Source: Oscillospiraceae bacterium
GTDB lineage: Bacteria; Bacillota; Clostridia; Oscillospirales; Ruminococcaceae
Direction of reading: 5' to 3'
Assembly (NCBI GenBank): GCA_021199855.1
Contig: JAJQHD010000057.1
Span: forward strand, 1-64,000
DNA length: 64,000 bases
Notes under the pieces: model-generated
Told to the model about the DNA's origin: nothing
Seen by the model: only the letters and a program-made list of their open reading frames with translations
Database searches by the model: none
In this document: piece after piece, positions 23,846 to 33,297 of the stretch
Layout of the letters: each line of letters opens with the position of its first letter
Numbering within the stretch: the stretch's first letter is position 1
Translations under genes and position numbers: made by a program

Positions 23846-24724
23846 ATGGATAAAGTAAAAAAGACAGGACATGTTCTCGATACAGTGATGAACGCGATAT
23901 TCACAATCTGTGGCTTTTTAGCTGTTGCACTTGTAGTAGTAATAACAGTATATCTGATAAGCTCCGGAATCCCGGCAATAAAAGAAATCGGACTATTCAA
24001 TTTCCTCCTCGGAACCGTCTGGAAATCAACGGGTGACAATCCCTCCTATGGAATACTTCCGTTCATCTTAACTAGCGTCTTCGGAACCTTCGGAGCAATG
24101 CTTATCGGATTTCCTCTGGGACTCTTGTGTGCCGTATGCATAGCAAAGATGTCCGGCAAGAGATTCTCAGGGGTTATGCGTTCGATAGTCGACCTGATGA
24201 GCGGAATCCCGTCGGTAGTGTTCGGACTTGTCGGAATGATTTATGTAGTACCGGCAGTCAGAGAAATGTTTAACCTCCCGGATGGAGCAAATCTCTTCTC
24301 AGCAATAGTAGTCCTGATAATCATGATTCTCCCGTCGGTTATCTCGATGTCCGAAACCGCAATAAGAGCAGTGCCGAAGGAGTACGAGGAAGCTTCACTT
24401 GCACTCGGTGCCAACAAAACAGAAACTATATTCAAAGTCACAATTCCTGCGGCAAAGAGCGGAATATTAGCTTCCTTGGTAATGGGAACAGGTAGAGCAA
24501 TCGGCGAGGCAACGGCGGTAATGATGGTAGCCGGAAACGTCGCAAATATGCCGGGTCTCTTCAAGAGCGTCAGATTCCTGACAACGGTGATTGTAAGCGA
24601 AATGGCTTACTCCTCAGGACTCCAGCGTCAGGCACTTTTCAGCATCGCATTGGTACTCTTCGTATTCATCATGATAGTAAACCTAATACTGAATCTTGTT
24701 GTAAAACGCAAGAAGGACAAATAA
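23846..24724 (+). CDS. pstC: Phosphate ABC transporter permease PstC
   Basis: A 292-residue membrane protein; the start at 23846 follows AAAGGATG, while a longer in-frame form would run through the intercistronic hairpin. About six membrane segments are visible. The cytoplasmic EAA-like loop reads EYEEASLALGANKTETIFKV, contacting PstB. GIPSVVFGLVGMIYVVP is a typical PstC segment. Ends 3 bp before pstA. Confidence 0.93.
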   Translation: MDKVKKTGHVLDTVMNAIFTICGFLAVALVVVITVYLISSGIPAIKEIGLFNFLLGTVWKSTGDNPSYGILPFILTSVFGTFGAMLIGFPLGLLCAVCIAKMSGKRFSGVMRSIVDLMSGIPSVVFGLVGMIYVVPAVREMFNLPDGANLFSAIVVLIIMILPSVISMSETAIRAVPKEYEEASLALGANKTETIFKVTIPAAKSGILASLVMGTGRAIGEATAVMMVAGNVANMPGLFKSVRFLTTVIVSEMAYSSGLQRQALFSIALVLFVFIMIVNLILNLVVKRKKDK

Positions 24725-24727
24725 CTT

Positions 24728-25615
24728 ATGAAAGATTTGAAAAAGAGCTCAGGGATTTCAACCTCCCGAAAAGTAAAAACAGCACTTCTCAAGACACTTG
24801 TATATCTTTCGGCAGTAGTAATCATCGCCGCAGTGCTGTTTGTGATAGTGGTAATAGTCATAAGAGGACTTCCGAATATCTCATGGGAATTTCTCTCGAA
24901 CGGCGTCAGCTACTTAAAAGGCATCACGGGAATCCTCCCGAACATCTTAAACACCATTTATGTGGTAATAATGACTCTTGTAATCGTACTCCCGGTAGGA
25001 ACCGGAGCGGCGATATACTTAAATGAATATGCAAAAAACAAGAAAGCAGTTGCTGTGATAGAGTTTGCAACCGAAACACTTGCGGGAATCCCGTCAATCA
25101 TCTATGGCTTGGTCGGTATGCTCATCTTTGTTCAGACCTTCAAGCTCAAAACGAGTCTTCTTGCAGGATCTCTCACGCTCGTAATCATGACTCTTCCGAC
25201 GATAGTCAGAACTGTCCAGGAAAGCTTGAAGACCGTTCCGAACAGCTACCGTGAAGGTTCACTTGCATTGGGTTCCGGAAAGTGGCACATGGTCCGCACC
25301 GTTGTCCTGCCTTCTGCAATCGACGGCATCGTCACCGGCTGTATTCTCTCGATAGGTCGAATCGTCGGCGAGAGTGCGGCGCTTCTCTTCACCGCAGGCA
25401 TGGCAGACGTCATCTACACTCCGCTTGAAGCAATAACTCCGAACCATTCCGGCTCAACACTTGCGGTTGCACTTTATGTCTACGCCAAAGAGCGTGCCGA
25501 CTCGGGAACAGCGTTCGCAATCGCATTCATACTGCTTATTCTTACACTTATAATAAATACAGCCGCAAAGATTGCCGGCAAGAAGCTAAAGAGGAGGACG
25601 GAGAATGAAGGCTGA
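24728..25615 (+). CDS. pstA: Phosphate ABC transporter permease PstA
   Basis: A 295-residue membrane protein, partner of PstC. It has an N-terminal anchor, then [33 protein letters not shown] and the EAA loop [20 protein letters not shown], followed by [15 protein letters not shown]. The last 11 bp overlap pstB, whose strong ribosome site GGAGGACGGAG lies inside this gene. Confidence 0.93.
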   Translation: MKDLKKSSGISTSRKVKTALLKTLVYLSAVVIIAAVLFVIVVIVIRGLPNISWEFLSNGVSYLKGITGILPNILNTIYVVIMTLVIVLPVGTGAAIYLNEYAKNKKAVAVIEFATETLAGIPSIIYGLVGMLIFVQTFKLKTSLLAGSLTLVIMTLPTIVRTVQESLKTVPNSYREGSLALGSGKWHMVRTVVLPSAIDGIVTGCILSIGRIVGESAALLFTAGMADVIYTPLEAITPNHSGSTLAVALYVYAKERADSGTAFAIAFILLILTLIINTAAKIAGKKLKRRTENEG

Positions 25616-26441
25616 GATGGATATTGCGAGGGTCGAAAACGACGACAAAGAAATAAGAACCGTTCAGAATACAGAGACTCTGACCGAAGGCGAAACTCTC
25701 ATTGACGTTGAGCACATGAATCTCTGGTACGGCGAAAACCACGCTATAAAGGACGTTAGCATCGCAATCCCGCAGAACCGTATCACTGCGCTGATAGGAC
25801 CTTCCGGTTGCGGAAAATCGACCTTTTTAAAGTCCCTCAACCGAATGAACGATTTAGTCGAAGGCGTAAAGATAGAGGGTAAACTCACACTCGCAGGTGT
25901 GGATATATACAAGGACATCGATGTCTCAGTTCTTCGTAGACGTGTCGGAATGGTCTTCCAGAAGCCAAATCCCTTCCCGATGAGTATCTATGATAACGTA
26001 GCATACGGTCTTAGGGTTCAGGGCGTCAAGTCAAGGGTCCAGCTCGACGAAGCGGTTGAAAGGTCTTTAAGACAGGCGGCAATCTGGGACGAGTGCAAGG
26101 ACAGACTGAAGAAGAGTGCCCTGGGACTTTCCGGCGGACAACAGCAGAGACTCTGCATCGCAAGAACAATAGCGGTCGAGCCGGAGGTAGTCCTTATGGA
26201 CGAACCGACTTCCGCACTTGACCCGATTTCAACATCTAAAATCGAAGAGCTCGCACTCGAACTCAGAAAGAACTACACAATAGTAATAGTAACTCACAAT
26301 ATGCAACAGGCGGCGAGAATTGCCGACAAGACAGCCTTCTTCCTTTTGGGCGAGCTTGTCGAGTACGGCGACACGAACAAGATGTTCAGTTCTCCTTCAG
26401 ACGACCGCACAGAAGCATACATAACGGGGAGGTTCGGATAA
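25605..26441 (+). CDS. pstB: Phosphate ABC transporter ATPase PstB
   Basis: A 278-residue ATPase powering PstSCA. Walker [10 protein letters not shown] (~65-73), Q-loop [20 protein letters not shown], signature [16 protein letters not shown], Walker [17 protein letters not shown] and H-loop [14 protein letters not shown]. The first ~25 residues extend beyond the usual core. It overlaps pstA by 11 bp and shares its stop base with the phoU ATG. Confidence 0.95.
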   Translation: MKAEMDIARVENDDKEIRTVQNTETLTEGETLIDVEHMNLWYGENHAIKDVSIAIPQNRITALIGPSGCGKSTFLKSLNRMNDLVEGVKIEGKLTLAGVDIYKDIDVSVLRRRVGMVFQKPNPFPMSIYDNVAYGLRVQGVKSRVQLDEAVERSLRQAAIWDECKDRLKKSALGLSGGQQQRLCIARTIAVEPEVVLMDEPTSALDPISTSKIEELALELRKNYTIVIVTHNMQQAARIADKTAFFLLGELVEYGDTNKMFSSPSDDRTEAYITGRFG

Positions 26442-27094
26442 TGAGAGAGAATCTTTCAAGGCAACTTGAACTTTTAAATAACGAGCTTATAGAAATGGGC
26501 GCACTCTGCGAGGACGCAATTGCATCTGCTGTGAAGTATCTTTCGACAGCAGACAGTAGACTTTTAGACAACGCCGCCGAGGCGGAAAGACAGATTGACC
26601 GCCAGGAGCGCGAAATTGAGGACCTTTGCATGAAGCTGATAATCCGTGAACAGCCGGTTGCAACCGATTTAAGAGTAATCTCTTCCGCACTTCGCATGAC
26701 TTCTGATATGGAGAGAATCGGCGACCAGGCATTTGATATCTCCGACGTCGCAAAGAACATCGCACCTTTAAAAGTCGGTGGAGAAATCCAGATTTATGAT
26801 ATGGCTGAAGCAACTGTCCGGATGGTTACAGAGAGCGTCAATTCGTTCGTCACCAAGGACGTAGCCGCCGCAAAGGCAGTAATCGCTATGGACGATGTCG
26901 TCGACAGACTCTTCGACGCCGTCAAGAATGAGCTTATTGCGGCAGTCGAGCAGAAGAGCGGCAAGGGCGAACTCTATATCGATTTACTCATGATTGCAAA
27001 GTACTTCGAGAGAATCGGCGACCACGCCGTCAATATAGCTGAATGGGTTATCTACTCTGTAAGTGGAGAACATAAACAAAGACCTCAGGCATAG
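26441..27094 (+). CDS. phoU: Phosphate transport regulator PhoU
   Basis: A 217-residue all-helical protein of two PhoU repeats, each with the E/D-rich metal-binding motif (DMERIGDQAFDISD and YFERIGDHAVNIAEW). It links Pst to the PhoR kinase and represses signalling at high phosphate in known systems. The ATG overlaps the pstB stop (TAATG). The phoP promoter begins immediately after its stop. Confidence 0.93.
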   Translation: MRENLSRQLELLNNELIEMGALCEDAIASAVKYLSTADSRLLDNAAEAERQIDRQEREIEDLCMKLIIREQPVATDLRVISSALRMTSDMERIGDQAFDISDVAKNIAPLKVGGEIQIYDMAEATVRMVTESVNSFVTKDVAAAKAVIAMDDVVDRLFDAVKNELIAAVEQKSGKGELYIDLLMIAKYFERIGDHAVNIAEWVIYSVSGEHKQRPQA

Positions 27095-27123
27095 TTGCGA
27101 AGCACTTGAAAGTGTGCTATAAT
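27095..27123 (+). promoter_or_regulatory. Internal promoter for phoPR
   Basis: TTGCGA (27095-27100), 17-bp spacer, TATAAT (27118-27123), directly after the phoU stop. It would allow basal expression of the two-component system independent of the Pho box. Confidence 0.65.
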
Positions 27124-27153
27124 CAGATTATAGCTATGTTAGGAGTGATGGTC

Positions 27154-27819
27154 TTGGCGAGAATCTATTTAGTAGAAGATGACGACAATATAAGAAAGCT
27201 CATCTGCTATGCACTGTCAAAAGAAGGTCACGACATAACCGGTTTCCCGACACCTTCCGAATTCTGGGAGGAGTATAGGCACGAGAAGCCGGAGCTACTG
27301 CTACTTGACATTATGCTTCCCGAGGAGGACGGACTGTCAATCCTCAAAAAAGTCAGAGCAGAATCAGATATGCCTGTTATAATGCTTACGGCAAAGGGCT
27401 CGGAGTTCGACAAAGTCACCGGACTCGATTTGGGAGCGGACGACTATATAACAAAGCCATTCGGGATGACTGAGCTCTCGTCACGTGTCCGTGCAGTCCT
27501 TCGCAGAAGCGGCAAGCAGGTTGACAAGACCACCGAATATCATGTCGGTGACATTTATCTCGACTCAGAAAAGCATACCGTCCGTGTGGGAGAAGAGCCG
27601 GTATCTCTGTCGTTTAAGGAGTACAGCATTCTTCTCATGCTACTTCAGGCTAACGGCAAGGTCGTCGGCAGGGAAGAGCTCTTAAGTCACATCTGGGGCG
27701 AATACTACGGCGAGTCAAGAACTTTAGACGTCCATATAAGAACCCTCCGCCAGAAGCTCGGCGAATCGGGGCACCTTATTCAGACGGTCAAAAAAGTTGG
27801 TTACAGGATAGGAGAGTAG
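27154..27819 (+). CDS. phoP: OmpR-family response regulator of the phosphate regulon
   Basis: A 221-residue protein. TTG at 27154 is chosen because AGGAG lies 8 nt upstream and the product begins like receiver domains (ARIYLVEDDDNIRK); earlier in-frame starts cross the promoter. The receiver domain (1-120) has the acidic pair EDD, the phospho-acceptor Asp in LLLLDIMLP, Thr in MLTAKG and Lys in ITKPFG. The C-terminal winged helix (~130-221; SRTLDVHIRTLRQKL, VKKVGYRI) binds DNA. Likely binds the Pho-box repeats at 22817-22856. Confidence 0.9.
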   Translation: MARIYLVEDDDNIRKLICYALSKEGHDITGFPTPSEFWEEYRHEKPELLLLDIMLPEEDGLSILKKVRAESDMPVIMLTAKGSEFDKVTGLDLGADDYITKPFGMTELSSRVRAVLRRSGKQVDKTTEYHVGDIYLDSEKHTVRVGEEPVSLSFKEYSILLMLLQANGKVVGREELLSHIWGEYYGESRTLDVHIRTLRQKLGESGHLIQTVKKVGYRIGE

Positions 27820-27823
27820 TGAA

Positions 27824-29494
27824 ATGAGCACTCTCAGTAAAAAAATATTTCACTCAGCGATAATTGTTGCACTGCTTGTTTTGGTTGCAAGCGTTGTCCT
27901 CATAATGGGTGTGCTGTACGATTATTTCGAGACAAGACTTCTGAGCGAGCTTCAGGAAAAGGCTGAGTACATCGCATATGTTGTAAATCAGGAGGGAACC
28001 GGGCTTATCGAAGGCTACGGAGATGAAGAGTCGAGAATCAGTATTATTGCCTCCGACGGCACCGTCACCTATGATACCGCCGCCGATGCGGAAACTCTCG
28101 AAAATCACTCCGACCGTGAAGAGATAATCGAAGCCTTCGAGACCGGCACCGGCTCCAGCACACGTTATTCGGAGACCCTTACCGAGAAAACGGTCTACTA
28201 CGCAATTCTTTTGGATGACGGAAGTGTTCTGAGAGTTGCGGCAACCGAGTATTCCGTCTGGATGGTTCTTCTTGGACTTATCCGCCCGGTTCTGGTTGTT
28301 CTTGCAATAGCACTTCTGCTGTCACTTCTTCTCTCGCTCAGAGCTTCAAAGTCGATTGTAGAGCCGATTAATAACCTCAATCTCGATGCTCCTGAAAAAA
28401 ATGAGACCTATGAGGAGCTCACTCCGCTTCTCAACAAACTTTCTGCTCAAAGAAGAACGATAGCGGAGCAGATAAAAAGTGCTGAAAAACAGCAGTCGGA
28501 GTTCCGGCTGATAACCGAGAACATGAGCGAAGGCTTCTTAGTTATCGACAAGGACCTCTGCGTTCTCACATATAACAGTGCGGCTTTGAGCCTTCTCGGA
28601 CTCAGCACTCCCGTTACAGGAAGTGTTTTGAGATATAACCGTACAAAGGGACTTCGGACTGCCATTGAGTCTGCACTTTCCGGTGAGAAAGCCGAGAGCT
28701 CGATGGAAATATCGGGACGTTGCTACAGCCTCATTGCAAGCCCTGTATACGAAGAAAACGCCGTAATCGGCGCAGTAATCATAATTCTCGATGTAACTGA
28801 AAGCCAGGAACGAGAACAGCTCCGCCGGGAGTTCACATCAAACGTCTCCCACGAGCTCAAAACTCCCTTAACGTCAATCTCCGGCTTTGCGGAAATGCTG
28901 ATGGCGGGGGATGTTCCGGCAGAACTTTCCAAAGACTTCTCAAAGTCCATCTATGACGAAGCCCAGCGGCTTATTGCCCTGATCGGCGACATAATCAAGC
29001 TTTCAGAGCTTGATGAAGGAAATGTGGGAGGACTTGACAAGGAAGACGTAGACCTTCTCACTCTCTCGGAAAGCGTCCGTGAACGTCTTTCGGGGGAAGC
29101 CGAGAAGCAGGGCGTCGAACTCACCGTTGAAGGCGAAAACGCAACCGTTTTCGGAATCCTTAGAATCCTCGATGAGATGGTCTATAACCTCGCCGATAAC
29201 GCCATCAAGTACAACCACCGTGGCGGCAAGGCAATGATAAGTGTTGGGAATACTGCTGACAGCGTGGTTCTGAAAGTATCTGACACCGGTTGCGGAATCC
29301 CGCAGTCCGAGACAGACAGAGTATTCGAGCGCTTCTATCGTGTCGACAAGAGCCATTCAAGCGAAGTCCCCGGCACAGGCTTAGGCTTGTCGATTGTCAA
29401 GCACGGCGCCATCTACCACGACGCCAAAATCACCCTCGACAGCAAAGAAAACGTCGGCACAACAGTAACAATCGAGTTTCCTAAAATAAGTTAG
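27824..29494 (+). CDS. phoR: Sensor histidine kinase of the phosphate regulon
   Basis: A 556-residue membrane kinase. TM1 (~9-31), an extracytoplasmic domain (~32-143), TM2 (~146-170), a short linker, a PAS domain (~225-325), HisKA with phospho-acceptor His343 (SNVSHELKTPLTS), and HATPase_c with N box NLADNAIKYNH and G boxes DTGCGIP and GTGLGLSIVK. It starts 4 bp after phoP. By analogy with PhoR it senses phosphate status through PstSCAB-PhoU. Confidence 0.9.
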   Translation: MSTLSKKIFHSAIIVALLVLVASVVLIMGVLYDYFETRLLSELQEKAEYIAYVVNQEGTGLIEGYGDEESRISIIASDGTVTYDTAADAETLENHSDREEIIEAFETGTGSSTRYSETLTEKTVYYAILLDDGSVLRVAATEYSVWMVLLGLIRPVLVVLAIALLLSLLLSLRASKSIVEPINNLNLDAPEKNETYEELTPLLNKLSAQRRTIAEQIKSAEKQQSEFRLITENMSEGFLVIDKDLCVLTYNSAALSLLGLSTPVTGSVLRYNRTKGLRTAIESALSGEKAESSMEISGRCYSLIASPVYEENAVIGAVIIILDVTESQEREQLRREFTSNVSHELKTPLTSISGFAEMLMAGDVPAELSKDFSKSIYDEAQRLIALIGDIIKLSELDEGNVGGLDKEDVDLLTLSESVRERLSGEAEKQGVELTVEGENATVFGILRILDEMVYNLADNAIKYNHRGGKAMISVGNTADSVVLKVSDTGCGIPQSETDRVFERFYRVDKSHSSEVPGTGLGLSIVKHGAIYHDAKITLDSKENVGTTVTIEFPKIS

Positions 29495-29549
29495 TTCGAG
29501 CCCAGCAAGAAATTGCTGTATGCCTCTTTCATAAGTAGTGTGTGAAACA

Positions 29550-29578
29550 CCCCTGACAGAGATATTCTCCGTCAGGGG
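29550..29578. terminator. Inverted repeat between convergent genes
   Basis: CCCCTGAC (29550-29557) pairs with GTCAGGGG (29571-29578), with GAGA/TCTC inside the loop. The stem is strong but no good T-run follows on either strand. It lies between phoR and the convergent DUF2442 gene, so it may be a weak terminator. Confidence 0.45.
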
Positions 29579-29594
29579 CGTTGACTATGCAAAA

Positions 29595-29951
29595 TTATTT
29601 TTCAGGAATTGGAATGCTGTCCATATAGCAACTGTCTGGGCAAAGATCGATTTTGTTTTCCAAGACCTCGTTGCTGTCGACATCAGGGTCAATGTCCCAC
29701 GAAATGCTCCTGCTGTCGTCGAGATAGACTCTTCTGAATGTGCTTTTGTCGGACAAAACTCCAAAGACACTGCCCTCGCGGATAAAGGCTTTTACATCCA
29801 GAAGGCGTCTTTCTCCGTTGTCAAAGAGTATGGTCAAGGTGTAATCATCGTTCGCAGAAACACTTGAAATTTTTCTTCTTCCAGCCGCAAAGTACTCCGC
29901 GGCTTTCTGATCAAAGCCTTTGGAAAGATAGTATTCAACGCTTTTGGACAT
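29595..29951 (-). CDS. DUF2442 family protein
   Basis: A 118-residue protein. The core DDYTLTILFDNGERRLLDVKAF...FGVLSDKSTFRRVYLDDSRSISW and DVDSNEVLE fits DUF2442. The N-terminal ~25 residues (VEYYLSKGFDQKAAEYFAAG) are an added helix. DUF2442 genes are often found next to DUF4160 genes as a small two-gene unit, as here; some have been called toxin-antitoxin-like, without general proof. It follows the DUF4160 gene by 20 bp. Confidence 0.75.
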   Translation of the reverse strand: MSKSVEYYLSKGFDQKAAEYFAAGRRKISSVSANDDYTLTILFDNGERRLLDVKAFIREGSVFGVLSDKSTFRRVYLDDSRSISWDIDPDVDSNEVLENKIDLCPDSCYMDSIPIPEK

Positions 29952-29971
29952 AGTTTCACCCAGAATCTATA

Positions 29972-30232
29972 TTACTTCAAGGGCTCGATAGAGAACAAGC
30001 TCTGCTTCTGCCTTGCCAATTCCCAATTTTCTCTGAGTTCTTCCTGGTGAAATGCCGCCCAGCCCAAAAGCATTTTTAGCTGTTTTGATGGCATAGTTCC
30101 TTCGAGAACTTCAAGCTCCTCTATTGAGACGAGAACTTCTGAACCGCCATAAGTAGCATGAAAATGCGGCGGCATATGGTCATTCCAATAAATACTGATT
30201 TTAATTCCTCTGAATGCACAAATTGTCGGCAT
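29972..30232 (-). CDS. DUF4160 family protein
   Basis: An 86-residue protein. The start at 30232 is chosen because GAGGTGATCAG precedes the ATG. MPTICAFRGIKISIYWNDHM and PPHFHATYGG are diagnostic of DUF4160, followed by a helical C-terminal half (LKMLLGWAAFHQEELRENW). The function is unknown. First gene of the DUF4160-DUF2442 pair, with its own promoter at 30254-30282. Confidence 0.8.
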   Translation of the reverse strand: MPTICAFRGIKISIYWNDHMPPHFHATYGGSEVLVSIEELEVLEGTMPSKQLKMLLGWAAFHQEELRENWELARQKQSLFSIEPLK

Positions 30233-30253
30233 CTGATCACCTCTTTCACATTT

Positions 30254-30282
30254 ATTATACCATATTCCTGCAACGATATCAA
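30254..30282 (-). promoter_or_regulatory. Promoter of the DUF4160-DUF2442 pair
   Basis: On the minus strand TTGATA (30282-30277) and TATAAT (30259-30254) are separated by 17 bp, about 20 bp before the ATG at 30232. Confidence 0.7.
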
Positions 30283-30312
30283 GCACAGCCTTGAACTTTT
30301 TATAAACTCCCG

Positions 30313-30341
30313 TTGACCTTTCTCAACCAATATGCTATAAT
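30313..30341 (+). promoter_or_regulatory. Promoter of the fkp-like gene
   Basis: TTGACC (30313-30318), 17-bp spacer, TATAAT (30336-30341), 29 bp before the ATG. Confidence 0.8.
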
Positions 30342-30370
30342 TAAGCCATCAAAGTCAAAGGAGCCGGGCT

Positions 30371-33295
30371 ATGAACCGTTATACTACTTTATTTGAACAG
30401 CAGTCCTATCGGGACGCGCTTGATTATTATCTTGAAACACTTGAAAACCCGAAGCTTTCCACTTGGGATTATGTCATACTTACCGCCAGCAATGAGGCGC
30501 AGGCGAAGGCTTATCGGGTGCAGATTGAGCACAGGCTGAAGCAAAATCTGCTTCCAGCTAAGACTCACTATGCCGTAATTCCCGATTTGAGAGGAAAGCG
30601 CGTCGGAAGTGGCGGAGCTACTTTTTCCTGCATAAAATATGTTGCCGATGACAGCGAATCCGGTTCCGAAAACCCGTTTTTGGGAAAGAAAATTCTTGTA
30701 ATCCATTCCGGCGGCGACAGCAAGCGTGTGCCGCAGTATTCGGCTTGCGGAAAGCTCTTTTCTTCTGTTCCGAGACTCCTTCCTGACGGTCGCCGCTCGA
30801 CACTTTTCGACGAGTTCATGATTGGAATGAGTACCGTTACCAGCAGAATTTCCGACGGTATGCTCGTCTGCTCGGGCGATGTCCTGCTTCTTTTCAACGC
30901 TTTGCAGATTGACTTCTATGGTGAAGGCGCGGCTGCACTCTCGATAAAAGAAAATGTCGAAACCGGCAAGAATCACGGCGTTTACTTAAAAGATGATAAC
31001 GGCAACGTCGGAAGATTCCTCCACAAGCAGACTGTTGAAACACTCACTGGCGTCGGCGCAGTCGATTCAAATGGCAAGGTCGACATCGACACTGGCGCTG
31101 TAATTCTCACTTCTGAAGTTCTTAACGATTTATATAAACTCATAGATACCGACGAAAACTACCATAAATTCGTGAACGATGATGCAAGACTATCCTTCTA
31201 TGCCGATTTCCTGTACCCGTTGGCTACTGGCTCAACTTTAGAGCAGTTCTACAAAGAAAAGCCTGAGGGCGACTTCACGGATGAATTGCATGACTGCAGA
31301 ACGGCACTCTGGAACACTCTTTCCGGCTACAATATGAAACTCATCCGCCTTTTTCCGGCATCGTTTATCCACTTTGGAACGACCCGTGAGCTCCGGCATC
31401 TCATGACCGATGGCATGGACGAGTATAGATTCTTAGATTGGTCTTCGACCATCAACAGCAATTTGTCTCCGAGAGATTTCGCCGTCTCGAACAGCTATGT
31501 CAGCCGCCGTGCAACGGTCGGAACAGGCAGTTATATCGAGGATTCGAGAATTCACCGTTACTCAAAAGTAGGGGAGAAGTGCGTCATTTCCGGCGTCACT
31601 CTGACCGGTGAAACCGTTCCCGACGGAACAGTCCTTCACGGTTTGAAGCTTGACGACGGGCGCTTCGTCTGCCGCATGTACGGCGTCGATGATAATCCGA
31701 AAGAGAGTACTCTTTTCGGCAACGATATTGGTGAGCCGCTTTGGACAGCGCCTATCTATCCTATATGCAATACTATCGAAGAAGCCGTCAAGGCAACTCT
31801 TTCTCTGAATCTTCATAACGGCTGGAAGCCTGAGAATGGCTCTGAAACAATCAGCCTAAAGGACAGCTTCAATCGTGCCGATGTCACGGCGATTCTTCCG
31901 TGGCAGGAAAATCTTTATGAGCAGGTTGTCGCCGAGGCAATTTTAGAGAATATCGATAACGGTGTCTCAGCCGAGGAAGTCAGGAAGAGCTATCCGAACA
32001 TCGACAAGCACACAATTAACTATCTTCTTGACAAGGCGTCAAGGCAGGACAAGGACGACCCTGCCCAGTTCTCAAAGCTCATCCGCATCTATGCCTATCT
32101 CTGGAAGCTGACCGGCGAGAGCAAGTACGCTGACATGTGCTTTGCTACAATTTCCGATACGGTTCTTGCGAATGCAGTCAAGGACACTTCCTACAGAAGC
32201 AATGCGAAAATAGTCAAGCCGGAAGTGAAGACCTGTCTTCCTGTCCGTGTCAATTTTGGAGGAGGATGGAGCGATACTCCGCCATACTGCATGGAGCACG
32301 GCGGAACGGTTCTTAATGCCGCAATCAGCCTTAATGGCGAACTCCCGATTGAAGTCACTCTCCGCGAGCTTGATGAGCCCAAAATCGTCCTTTGTTCGAC
32401 AGATATCGGAGCATATAAAGAATTTACCGGCGATCTCTCGGAACTTCAGAACTGCCGCAACCCTCAGGATGCATTCGCGCTCCATAAAGCGGCTCTTATC
32501 GCAAGCGGTCTTATCCCGTATCAGACAACCGGAACGGTTGATGAGATTTGCGCGCATCTCGGCGGCGGTCTCTACTTCAATACAAGGGTCATAAATATTC
32601 CGAAAGGCTCAGGGCTCGGAACAAGTTCAATCCTGGCGGGAGCCTGCATAAAAGGCATATATGAACTCACCGGCACCGAAATCTCAGCCGATGAGATGTA
32701 CCAGAGAGTTCTCTGCATGGAACAGCTTATGTCGACAGGCGGCGGTTGGCGGGATCAGGTGGGAGGACTCGCCCCTGGCGTCAAGATGGTCACATCCCGT
32801 CCTAGTCTCAAGCAGGAGATAATCTGCACTCCACTCAACATAAGCGATGAAACTCTTGCGGAGCTCAACTCCCGCTTCGCCCTCATCTACACCGGTCAGC
32901 GCAGACTTGCAAGAAATCTTCTTCGTGATGTCGTCGGACGCTATGTCACCAACGACCCGACTTCTCTTGAAGCCCACTATAACATTCAGCGCCTTGCAGT
33001 CCTTATGCGCTTCGAGCTCGAAAAAGGCAATGTCGACGGATTCGCCAAGCTGATGAGCGAGCACTGGGAGGAGAGCAAGCGCCTTGATTCCGGAAGCACA
33101 AACACCTGCATCGACCAGATTTTCGCCTCGATTGACGACCTGATCGACGGCAGAATGATCTGTGGAGCAGGAGGCGGCGGATTCCTCCAGATAGTCCTTA
33201 AGAAGAATGTCACGAAATCCGAACTTTTCACCCACCTTCATGCCGTATTCCAGGACAGCGGAGTAGCAGTCTTCGATTGCGAGATTTTGGGGTAG
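30371..33295 (+). CDS. fkp: Bifunctional L-fucokinase / L-fucose-1-phosphate guanylyltransferase
   Basis: A 974-residue protein of the length and layout of Bacteroides Fkp. The N-terminal half carries the nucleotidyltransferase region (LRGKRVGSGGATF, HSGGDSKRVPQYSACGK, SGDVLLLF), then a left-handed beta-helix-like stretch (~385-440, SYVSRRATVGTGSYIEDS). The C-terminal GHMP kinase domain begins near residue 620 (RVNFGGGWSDTPPY), with PKGSGLGTSSILAGA (~745) and GAGGGGFLQIV. It makes GDP-fucose from free fucose. It lies 1 kb upstream of de novo GDP-fucose genes, with a convergent AraC regulator between. Fkp is well known in Bacteroides and less usual in Clostridia. Confidence 0.88.
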   Translation: MNRYTTLFEQQSYRDALDYYLETLENPKLSTWDYVILTASNEAQAKAYRVQIEHRLKQNLLPAKTHYAVIPDLRGKRVGSGGATFSCIKYVADDSESGSENPFLGKKILVIHSGGDSKRVPQYSACGKLFSSVPRLLPDGRRSTLFDEFMIGMSTVTSRISDGMLVCSGDVLLLFNALQIDFYGEGAAALSIKENVETGKNHGVYLKDDNGNVGRFLHKQTVETLTGVGAVDSNGKVDIDTGAVILTSEVLNDLYKLIDTDENYHKFVNDDARLSFYADFLYPLATGSTLEQFYKEKPEGDFTDELHDCRTALWNTLSGYNMKLIRLFPASFIHFGTTRELRHLMTDGMDEYRFLDWSSTINSNLSPRDFAVSNSYVSRRATVGTGSYIEDSRIHRYSKVGEKCVISGVTLTGETVPDGTVLHGLKLDDGRFVCRMYGVDDNPKESTLFGNDIGEPLWTAPIYPICNTIEEAVKATLSLNLHNGWKPENGSETISLKDSFNRADVTAILPWQENLYEQVVAEAILENIDNGVSAEEVRKSYPNIDKHTINYLLDKASRQDKDDPAQFSKLIRIYAYLWKLTGESKYADMCFATISDTVLANAVKDTSYRSNAKIVKPEVKTCLPVRVNFGGGWSDTPPYCMEHGGTVLNAAISLNGELPIEVTLRELDEPKIVLCSTDIGAYKEFTGDLSELQNCRNPQDAFALHKAALIASGLIPYQTTGTVDEICAHLGGGLYFNTRVINIPKGSGLGTSSILAGACIKGIYELTGTEISADEMYQRVLCMEQLMSTGGGWRDQVGGLAPGVKMVTSRPSLKQEIICTPLNISDETLAELNSRFALIYTGQRRLARNLLRDVVGRYVTNDPTSLEAHYNIQRLAVLMRFELEKGNVDGFAKLMSEHWEESKRLDSGSTNTCIDQIFASIDDLIDGRMICGAGGGGFLQIVLKKNVTKSELFTHLHAVFQDSGVAVFDCEILG

Positions 33296-33297
33296 TT

